The notes under the pieces: model-generated
Databases searched by the model: none
What the model saw: only the letters and a program-made list of their open reading frames with translations
What the model was told of the DNA's origin: nothing
Assembly: GCA_949358305.1 (NCBI GenBank)
Contig: OX442315.1
Span: 18,070,427-18,130,426 of the forward strand
From: Strigamia acuminata
Lineage: Eukaryota > Arthropoda > Chilopoda > Geophilomorpha > Linotaeniidae
Direction of reading: 5' to 3'
Length of the DNA: 60,000 bases
Shown: positions 44,921 to 54,199 of the stretch, piece after piece
How positions within the stretch are numbered: the first letter of the stretch is position 1
Layout of the letters: every line of letters begins with the position of its first letter
Program-made: the position numbers and the translations under genes

Positions 44921-47900
44921 TTACGGAGGCACATAAGGAGGTGGCATGCGATAAGTGAGTGCATGTTTGGGCCAATGCATACGATTATCCCGATCGGCAG
45001 TGACAGGCGGCGGCGGCTGATACAGCGGCGAACTCTCGGGAGGTTGTGCTTGCTGCTGTTCCAGCGTTGGTGTCTGACGAGAGCGATGGTATGGCGACTT
45101 GGAATGCCTGGCACTGCGCGAGTGATCATGTCCGTGTAAGGGCGGAGTGGAGGGGCTGCTACTGCCCGAAGACGTTCGTGGGTATTCGGGTGGAGGCAAT
45201 GGCGGCTTCTCCTCCTTCATAATCATGGGATGTTTAGCCGAATCCGGTTTCTCTTCCAATTCGTGCGTGAAAATCACCGGCGCGCCTCGCTTCACAAAAG
45301 TGCTGCTGTCTTCCATCGTCATCTTCCCCTTGCGCTTCTTCCTGTACAGAATACACGCGACGATCGCAGCCACGATTAACATGGCCGCAATCACCAGGGC
45401 AGGAACTATGGTCGAAATGTAGATATCGTCATCACTTGTCGCTTGCCGTGGCTTCTCCGTTGTGGTGATGAGCACGCCCGACGTGGGCGTGATGTAATTC
45501 ATGCAAACGCCGTACGGAGTGGCAATTGCCTTCGTCACGTTGAACTCCGGCCTCATCGCCTCCGTCAAATTGCTCGCGACGAGGCCTTCTTCCGTCATCA
45601 AATAAGAGAGCAACGCGATAATAGATTGTTTGGGGCACGCTTTCTGCGAGAGGGTCGTGTTGGTCCACGTGAATATCACCGATCCGCCCCTTCGCAATTC
45701 CAGATGCAAAGATCTGGTATCGCCTTGCTCCTCGTCGAAGAACGTGTCGTCCTTAATTTTGTACTGAAAAAACTGCCCTTCGGTTGCATTGACCATGTCG
45801 ATGGGATTGGGCACTCGCGGTGCTGTGTTTATACGAGTAACGTGGGGAGGCGTCGTGGTCACGTGGTGCTTGCAATGGCTGTACCACCTGATAGAAACGA
45901 GTGGCTGCACGTTTCCAACTCTGAAATCGGGCCCGAGCGCTTGCTCCAGACGAGACCTCTGATGCTCCTTGTCCTTCCTAACGAGGATATTACGCAGTCG
46001 CTCGATCTCCTTGATTGGACAACCGCTCCTCTCTACGAGCGTGTCGTTAGTCCAGGAAAATGTTCCCATGCTGGAAGATAGCACCGTCATGGCGGACTCG
46101 TTTAGACTGCCCACTTCGCCAAAAACCTTGCGCAAACGAGTCAGCAATTGCACGTTTCGATCCAGAATCATCGGAAAGGCTGATTTGTCGTACTCGACTT
46201 CCAACACAAATTCGTGATTCACCGCGAGGTCCATGGCGTGTTGTTCCACGTTAATTTCTATCGCCTCCCGAGCAATTTCGCCGTGTTTATCAACGGCCTC
46301 CAAAAGGAACTCCCAATGATTGATAAAGTTTTTAGCCGGCAGACCATAAAGCATTTGTCGTTTGGCGTCGAACTGCATCCAAAAATCGTCGGCGATTTCT
46401 TTCCCCTCGTCAGTTAGGAAGCGCAGCTCAAGATTGGGCGTGTATTTCTGTTCGCGGTCGTAAAAGGTGTCTTCGGGAATATGGAATTCAAAGTATTTTC
46501 CAGCGACGATAGATCTTTTTTGAATTCGGTTGCGAACAACCGGACCCGTGTTGTGGAACTCGGTCGACTCTAACGTCGACGTTCCTTCCTCCACCGACGG
46601 ATGAACTAAATCTGGAGTAAAAAGAGGCTGGTGTAAAACCGGTGTAGACGTGTGGAAGGGTTTCCAGTCGGTTGGTTCGCTCGGAATTTCGTCGGGAAAA
46701 ACTCGACTCGGTTCCAGAAAGACTGTCGTATGGTGCAAATCGGGTGTGGGCACTGGTGTCTGATAATAACGGCTCTCCTTTCTGTAATAAGTGTTTCTAT
46801 CGTGACCTCGCGAGTGAGGATAAGTCGTCATGTCGTGAACGTGCATGTGACGGCCTCTTGTTTTGGTTCGTTGATGTTGCTCGTGGTGTTGGGGATGATG
46901 AGACGGATACGTGCTGGCTTCGAGGAAGGTCGGCGATGCCATGGTGGGAATGGAGCGCATCGGAGGCTGCACTTCACTCTCGTCAAATGATTCTTCGAAC
47001 CGATTGTCGTCGTCGGTGTCCCAAAAATGAGGAATAGCTGGCTTTGTCGGTATAAGAGCCGGCACAGGAGTTGAATAATCAGACCGGAGCTGGCGCTTAA
47101 CTCTCAACGACTGCGTAAGCAAATGCTTGGTCAAATGCCAGCCGATTACGGGCACTCCGACAACCTGCGATAAAGCACCGTTGCGAGCGTCGGATTCCAA
47201 TTTCGTTATCGCTTCTTCTATGCTGGGAGTTAAAATTTGGCATGCGATTTTCCATACGATAACTGCATTTGCTGTTTGATGTAGTTTGGCATTTCCTGGT
47301 CCGGCTCGAATGGCAGAATCGTCCAGACTATTACGATCGCTTCGTGTTAACACTTGAAGCTCGTCCTGAAATCGAACGCACGTTTTAATCGAGAGCACAT
47401 TTGCAACAATTACAATTACAATTCAATTACCTGAGGTGCGTTTAGATACTCGGATGTTTTCAGTATCAATTCACATCGATTTGAACTGGGCAGCGTTGAT
47501 ATGTTACTGTCGATGCTAATAACTAGCCTCCACGAGGAGTCACTCCTCTGGCAATGATGATTATCTTCGGTCGTCAGTGACCGAGTGGGAATTTTAGATT
47601 CGTGATTAGCGGGTAAAACATCGATAAAAAAGACATCATTGGCAGTGTCATTTGCTAAACGAATTAAACAAACCATTTATTTTTTTTATAATATTAAATA
47701 TTAAAATAACTAAATAATTAACGTCACTTTACTGCGACAAAAACAATTATGGTTTCAAGGAAATAATGAAACAAATTATCACGTGATTTTTACAAGGTTA
47801 AGCTAATCGTAAACTAAAGCCATTAAATTTTATACGAAAAAAATAATTTCAACCACTAGAAACGCAACTAAAAAATATATAATTACGTATATACCGTACC

Positions 47901-47992
47901 TTCTCCATAAGCCACAACTGAAATATAATTTTGGCCTACATCATCTTCTAATGGAACTCCTTCTAAAATAGACGTGGAAGGCTTAAAATAAA
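44921..47992 (-). CDS. DAG1: dystroglycan, main part (alpha C-terminal half and beta subunit)
   Basis: Dystroglycan links laminin and other matrix ligands to dystrophin. Exons: 47900-47992 (second half of the split exon, KPSTSILEGVPLEDDVGQNY), 47431-47654 and 44921-47365 (TAA at 44921). In order: end of the first cadherin-like domain; a region matching human [23 protein letters not shown] (here AGPGNAKLHQTANAVIVWKI); furin-type site RVKR|QLRSD at the place of human RVRR; a Ser/Thr/Pro/His-rich mucin-like stretch; a second cadherin-like domain (GKYFEFHIPEDTFYD ... MQFDAKRQMLYGLP); GTFSWTNDTLVERSGCP; then a shortened second module (GQFFQYKIKDDTFFDEEQ ... VIFTWTNTTLSQKACP); transmembrane helix STIVPALVIAAMLIVAAIVA; juxtamembrane YRKKRKGKMTMEDSSTFVKR; WW ligand PPPEYP; and the dystrophin-binding end MPPPYVPP. 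Upstream it is cut by transposon copy 2. Confidence 0.95.
47985..47992. repeat. target-site duplication AAAATAAA, left of copy 2
   Basis: Partner of 18506-18513. On the coding strand these bases are the TTTATTTT of the dystroglycan exon immediately before AAGCCTTCC. Confidence 0.8.
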
Positions 47993-49031
47993 CGGAGTGG
48001 TTAAACCCACAGAAATTCTGTGGAAATAACCACGTGTTATTTCCACAGAATTTCTGTGGAATTAACACGTGGTTATTTCCACAGAATTTCTGTGTAAATG
48101 CCGAGTATCTGTATGTTATTTCCACAGAAATTCTATAGAGATGATGAAAAAATTAAAAAAACTTTTATTTACAGTGTAAGCTTTGTAAACCGGACATAGC
48201 ACCGTCCGGATAGCTGTGTGGACCGGACAGTTTGGAGGTCCTGATTTGGTCCCAACCTATACCCAGCAATACTAAATCCCCTCTCCCATCCGGACAGCCT
48301 TTTAGTTCGGACAACTTTCTGGGACCAGTCCCCTGTCCGGTCTACGGAGCTTACACTGTAATGAATTTAATACATTAAGAAATATATCATTGACAAATGC
48401 CGTAGCTTTGGCTGCGTAGCACCTAAAGGATCTGCATACGTGCAGAGCACAACATCCAATAGGGATGTGGTATTGTGAATATCGGTGCAAGAAACCAGTG
48501 CCACTAATTGAATTATAATAGCGTACTTTGCAGATTATCAGTTTAAAATAATTAAAATAAAAGTTTCTAAAAATTTAACTCTTAATAAATAGATAAAAGT
48601 AATTATATTTATTCGGAATTTACATAGGCTTTTTGTGGAAATTACAGATATTTCCACAGAAATACCCATGTAAATTCCACAGAAAATCTGCACGTATGCA
48701 GATCGTGTAGGTGCTATCTATTAAATTCGTTAAATAATTTTTTTTTTTATTTTTTAATTTTTACATAATCTCTCTAGAATTTCTGTGGAAATAACACACA
48801 GATATTTCCACAGAAATTCTGTGGAAATAATACACAGAAATTCTGTGGAAATAACACACAGATATTTCCACAGAAATTCTGTAGAAATAACACACAGAAA
48901 TTCTGTGGATATAACACGCAGATATTTCCACAGAAATTCTGTGGAAATAACACGTGGTTAATTCCCCAGAAATTCTGTGGAAATAACATGTGGTTATTTC
49001 CACAGAATTTCTGTGGAATTAACGCTTGCCT
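47993..49031. mobile_element. 1.04-kb palindrome-rich hAT-like element, copy 2
   Basis: 1039 bases, same orientation as copy 1 and differing from it at only a handful of positions (for example GTAAGCTTTG versus GTAAGCTCTG, and CCATCCGGAC versus CCATCCAGAC), so the two are recent relatives. The left end sits inside the dystroglycan exon; the right flank is ATTTGTTA. In the minus sense the element stays in frame with dystroglycan on this side for about 40 codons, and TTATTTCCACAG motifs resemble splice acceptors. The nested MITE is at 48172-48358. Confidence 0.85.
48172..48358. mobile_element. nested TA-flanked MITE (copy 2)
   Basis: Same 187-base insertion at the same internal position as 17648-17834, flanked by TA, with two visible base differences. 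Confidence 0.75.
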
Positions 49032-49039
49032 ATTTGTTA
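49032..49039. repeat. target-site duplication ATTTGTTA, right of copy 2
   Basis: Partner of 17461-17468 left of copy 1. Confidence 0.8.
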
Positions 49040-49077
49040 TCCATAAGTCACACAAGGGGCACTCGGTAAAACCAAGG

Positions 49078-49107
49078 ACGACTACTCCAAGTAGTCGTCC
49101 TTGGTAA
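49078..49107. mobile_element. 30-base palindromic micro-insertion with 8-base duplication
   Basis: Arms CAAGGACGACTACT and AGTAGTCGTCCTT surround a tiny centre and lie between two copies of GGTAAAAC. Size, near-perfect palindromy and 8-base duplication match the micro-insertion at 34549, whose arm TTGGACGAACACT is similar. No empty copy is in the window, so the insertion is inferred from the duplication. Coordinates may be off by a base or two. Confidence 0.7.
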
Positions 49108-49109
49108 AA

Positions 49110-50690
49110 CGCTGAACGGTTCTCCATTATTGTTAGAAATAATTTTTTTAAATTCAAGAAAGTGTTATTTTTTTTGGCTAAATGTCCCATTTTTCCACCG
49201 GAAATGTTCTAGTTTTTCGTCTAAAAAAGAAATAATTATTTTTTGCATTCGTAAGTTTTGTTTCCTCTCATTCGCTTGCCCGTCATTGGTTTCCATGGAT
49301 CACTACCGGTCGCTACCGGTAAAAGTTACAATTTCACCAAAAAAACCTTTACAAATTACAAACTAACGTAAAAGTCTTCGCACAAGATGGAATAAAAACC
49401 AAACTTTACAACAGAGAAAGTGGGAAATTGAATTTGAAAAGTATCCATCATTAGAATAATAAATAAAAATAAAAAGTATAAACACTGTGGGAATAGAAAA
49501 AGGAGTTTTCACAAGTGGGGTGGAAAATGAAAATATCCACCAATAGCAAGAAAGTCTACACGAGGGATACAACAGAGACATGAAAAACAGCAGTATACAT
49601 TTATTCGGTATCGTGTTCTTCATTACTGATTCCTGTCAGGAAAATTGGCCACTGCAAACTTAAACTCCGTAAAGCGGAAAGAATCAAGAGTACGACATAT
49701 AAAAGAAGGGTGGAAAGCGAGGCAGCCATCTTGAGTTACTCGTGATACTCTTGACTTTTGACCAAGAGGTGGCGCCACCAGTTATTCCATTGTCTCTGCT
49801 TTTGAAATGAAATGAAAATCACCATGGTCCCCCAATTAACAAAAAATTTCCACCATTGTTCATTAAAAACATAAAACAAGTTCGTTCGTTTTTGTTTGTA
49901 ATTTTTTTCTTTCATTTTTTAATAGTTAAATCCCTATACGATTTGTTATTTAAACTCAAAATAACATAATGTCAACAATTTGATCATAAGCCTCGTTTCA
50001 GGTTCGCAGTAGATTTTACATTCCTTTTTTCTTCATTCTTGATAGAACAATGGCGGGGAGATGACCACTGCATAGAATAGAACATTGCGGGAAATGACCA
50101 CTGCATATAATAGAACATTGCTGGAAATGACCACTGCATAGAATAAAACATGGCGGAAAATGACCACTACACAGATTAGACATGACGGACAATGACTACT
50201 GCATAGAATAGAACATAGCGGAAAAATAGGAAATGACCACTGCGTAGAAAATCCGTGACACGTAAAAATGTGAGTAATTATTTAAATACTTTTGCTTTGA
50301 CCTTTATTTGATGTCTGTATTTTGTTGACTCAATTGTTGGTTTGGTTTGTAATCATACCAGCTGCCATTTTGGCATTTTGCCGCATATTGTCAATGGCAA
50401 TGGAAGGATATTCTGTATTTTCAAATTCTGAACAAGAACATATTTTTGATAAAATACAGTGAGACATGTCTACGACCACACTGAGGGTGTAAAAAAATGT
50501 TTTTTTTTGTATGGTGTGGGAAGATTTGTAGTGATCTGCTATTGTGTTATTTAATTAAACAAAATGATTCGCTATAATTTGCTAAAAGTTGTAGGCCGCT
50601 GCCAAATGCCAGGTGAATATTTAAAGATTTTTCTAATACGGTACCTTTGTAAACAGCGACCAAAAACTCGAGAAATACATACAGTGGTGG
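49110..50690. other. spacer with minisatellite
   Basis: No gene supported. A minisatellite lies at 50040-50260. The remainder is AT-rich single-copy sequence. Confidence 0.5.
50040..50260. repeat. minisatellite GACCACTGCATAGAATAGAA
   Basis: About six units of 33-40 bases built on AATGACCACTGCATAGAATA followed by GAACATTGCGGGA or variants. Confidence 0.8.
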
Positions 50691-50691
50691 A

Positions 50692-51220
50692 AAAAAGTTT
50701 GAGACTACTACAGGTTTCTTAGTTGCAAGTCAAATTTTGACTTGAAAATTTATTTACAGGTTTATGTCATGACAATAAAGCATTGTTTAAAATTATAAGA
50801 TAATAACTCAAATCAAATTTAAAAAATAAAAAAAATTGTTCAAAAAATGTCATTTATGCTGGAAAAAAGTTTGTGACCATGTGCTCTAAATCATCAAAAA
50901 TATAACCAATTTTCATTTCTAATGTATGGTATGCTTCCTATTCGTTCTAATAACAATAATGAACCTATTTGTCATTGAATTACCAGTAACTAAATATTTT
51001 AGATTATTCGGTGTTGTCCTTAGCATGGGTAGGTGCATTATTTGGTGAAATTCAAACATTGGAACATTAATTTCATCTCTAAATGGAAGAAGAGTAGTGT
51101 ATTGCTTCAGAATGTGGTGAAACAAATGCAGAAATTGGTGTAACAACTGCAAGAATTGGCATCAAAATTTGACTTGCAACTAAAAAACCTGTAGTGGTCT
51201 CAAACTTTTTTCCACCACTG
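50692..51220. mobile_element. Tc1/mariner-like MITE
   Basis: 529 bases, TA on both sides. It starts CAGTGGTGGAAAAAAGTTTG and ends in the reverse complement. The terminal repeats of about 50 bases contain AGTTGCAAGTCAAATTTTGA. Subterminal AAAAAAGTTTGTGACCATG continues the family look. No transposase frame survives. Confidence 0.85.
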
Positions 51221-51504
51221 TAACTTGCTCCAGTGAACATTTTCCTTTGGGCAGGTGACCACCTAATACCGGTTTCTTATCCATTAATCCAATGAAAAAA
51301 ATATTAGTGTTAAAAATATGGACTTCTAGCAAGTTGGTTTACTTCAGTTAAGACTTTTTTTTAAATTTCTCATTGCTACACCTTTGCTTTACAAAAATAA
51401 AGAGGACACAAATTAAACAATAATTACAGTGCATTTATTCGTATAAAACATTTACAACATATGACACTATGTACAAATATTTAAATAAATTGACTAGTGA
51501 TACG

Positions 51505-54082
51505 TTAGTATCGGCCGTATCCGCCGTATCCGCCGTATCCTCTAAGACCACCACCGTAGGCCATTGGTTTTCCACTATACACCATTGGTTTGCCACCATA
51601 CGACATCGGTTTTGCACCATACACCATCGGTTTTGCACCGTAACCTCCATTGCTGTATCCAACCATCCCTCCTCCATGCCCATATCCACCCATTCCCCTT
51701 CCATGCCCGTATCCACCCATTCCTCCTCCATGAACACCTGAACCATATCCACCCATTCCCGCGCCATAACCTCTGATGTTCGAACCACTCATTACACCTC
51801 CATAACCTCCCATTCCTCCGCCATAATTTGCTTTCTTGTATCCACCCATTCCTCCGCCGTAATTTCCTTGCTTGTATCCACCCATTCCCCCTCCATAACC
51901 TCTTTTAGGATATCCACCCATACTCACACCTCCGCCGTAACCACCCATTCCCTTGCCGTAACCTCCTCCATAGCCTCCGTTTTTGTATCCACCCATTGCA
52001 CCGCCGTATCCACTCGTGCCACCTTTTTTATATCCACTCATTTGCCCATCGTAGCCTCCATTTTTGTATCCACTCATTGCACTGCTGTGTCCATGCAATT
52101 CTCCATTTCCTTTGCCATATCCACTCATTCCACCACTCCCTTTGCCGTATCCACTCATTCCGCCACTTCCTTTGCCATATCCACTCATTCCGCCACTTCC
52201 TTTGCCGTATCCACTCATTCCTCCACTCCCTTTGCCATATCCACCTTTCTTGTATCCCTCTTCTTTTCCATATCCTTCATCTTTTTCGTATCCACCTTTT
52301 CCGTAACCGTCATCTTTCTCGTATCCGCCTTTGCCGTACCCATGTGTTGGATGCTCGTAATCTTTTTTGTAGCTGCCTTGTCCATATTCATCATCTTTTT
52401 CATAGCTGTCGTCTTTGTCATATCCGTGGTGCTTTCCGTATCCATCTTTTTCGTATCCGTGGTGTTTTCCATATCCGTCTTCTTTTTCATAACTGTCATC
52501 TTTTCCATAGCCTTTACCCTTTTTATATCTTTCGTCTTTCTCGTACCCGTCGTGATCTTTTCTTCCATATTTTTTACCCTTAGCCGATCCATCATCTTTT
52601 TCATATCTCTTGCCCTTACTATATTCATCATCTTTTCCGTACCCGTCTTTGTGAGTGTATTTGTCCTTCTTGTAGCTACTTTTGCCGTATTTATCTTCAT
52701 GACTGTCATCGTATTTTGAATATTCGTCGTCTTTTTCATAGCCATCGCCATCCTTTTCGTATTTATCATCGTATTTGTCATCTTTACCGTACTTCTTTTT
52801 CTTGTACCCACTGCTGCTTCCGTAACCATCATCTTTTCCGTATTTATCGTCTTCGTTGTATTTCTTTTTCTTGTATTCGCTGCTGGTCCCGTATCCGTCA
52901 TCTTTTCCGTATTTATCGTCTTCGTTGTATTTCTTTTTCTTATATTCACTGCTGGTCCCGTATCCGTCATCTTTTCCGTATTTATCGTCTTCGCTGTACT
53001 TCTTTTTCTTGTAGCCACCGCTGCTCCCGTACCCGTCATCTTTACCGTATTTGTAGTCATCTTTACCGTATTTGTCGTCTTCGCCGTACTTCTTTTTCTT
53101 GTGGGAACTGCTGCTGTCGTAGCCGTCATCCTTTCCGTATTTGTGGTCATCTTTTTCGTATTTGTGGTCATCTTTTCCGTATTTATCGTCTTCGCCGTAT
53201 TTCTTTTTCTTGTAGGAACTAGTGCTCCCGTAGCCGTCATCTTTTCCGTATTTGTAGTCATCTTCGCCGTACTTTTTTTCCTTGTAGTCACTGCTACTGT
53301 CATACCCATCGTCTTTTGCGTATTTGTCGTCCTCGCCGTGCTTTCTTTTCTTGTAATCACTGCTGCTGCCGTAATCGTCTTTTCCGTATTTTTCATCTGT
53401 GTATTTGCCGTCATCTTGTCCATAGTCGTCGTACGATCTACCCCCGTATGATGTGGCACTGGCAACTTGATCTTTGCTCACTTCTGACCGTGACTTCTTT
53501 TTCTTGGCTAATGCTGCACTGTTGAGCAACAGTAAGCATAGCACACAAATCTAGAATTGAAAATCGTTAAGAGTTAACATCGTCTGAAATGATTGAAATG
53601 AATGTTTAGGCCTTTTTCGCTTTTATTGCAATTTTTTTTAATCGGCGGCATCTGGTGGCTTTTTTGTGTATCCAGCTATAAATAAATTTCTAAAGTGTAT
53701 GATGCTTTCGTTAACCAGTATATCAAAATTTTAAAAGTGTGTTTACATTTTTAGTATTATACTATCACTGGGATATACTGTAGTTTTTAATTTGGTGCAT
53801 TCTTACTTGGTGTTAGTGTGCAGCCATGTCACTAGATGGAATCACCTTACAGTCGCGCATAAAAAATTGCTTGTACACAAAAAACGACCAATTTTAAAGC
53901 AAGAAAACTTCTATGTGCGTATAACAAGGGAAAACAGTGTCGCCATCTGTGTTTAAAAGTTTGCGTGAATTACACAAGCCATCTTAGCGATTAAATTTTA
54001 AAAGTTGGTGGGATGAAGGAAAGAAAAATTGAATTTTTTTTTTATAAGAATTGCTAATTGCTATACTTACATGTACGTTCAT
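51505..54082 (-). CDS. large secreted Lys/Asp/Tyr/Gly-rich repetitive protein
   Basis: Two exons: 54071-54082 (four codons, MNVH) and 51505-53550 (TAA stop), 685 residues; the phase-0 intron is 520 bases. The signal peptide MNVH-ICVLCLLLLNSAALA ends before KKKKSRSEVSKDQ. Residues about 30 to 440 are a polyampholyte of imperfect 20-25 residue repeats (KKKKYGEDDKYGKDDGYGSS), with equal Lys and Asp and a Tyr every few residues. Residues about 440 to 685 change to GKGSGGMSGY, GGYGGGMGGYKQGNYGGGMG and finally KPMVYGGK-type units. Two blocks of this kind suggest an extracellular structural, adhesive or cuticle-hardening protein with Tyr available for cross-linking. No known domain such as chitin-binding RR is present. 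TATAAATA lies at 54184-54191. Confidence 0.85.
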
Positions 54083-54183
54083 GTCTCGAGTGTGAAAGAA
54101 TTCCAATGTTTGGTATCCTTTAGACAGTGTGTGTTTGAGTGAAGCTGTTGTTGCTATGTGTTGCCAAGTATTGCAATGGACAG

Positions 54184-54191
54184 TATTTATA
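54184..54191 (-). promoter_or_regulatory. TATA box of the Lys/Asp/Tyr/Gly-rich gene
   Basis: TATAAATA on the minus strand about 100 bases upstream of the ATG in exon 1. A leader of about 75 bases is implied. Confidence 0.65.
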
Positions 54192-54199
54192 CCTGTCAA

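Noticed and set aside
49050-49075. GGGCACTCGGT at 49060 as a third fragment of the dystroglycan exon (which has GGGCACTCGGTTTTACC)
   Set aside because: Only 11 bases match and the sequence diverges on both sides, with TAAAAC instead of TTTTACC; chance is sufficient.
51868-53465. Antisense and shifted frames over the Lys/Asp/Tyr-rich gene
   Set aside because: Low-complexity shadows with no signals of their own.
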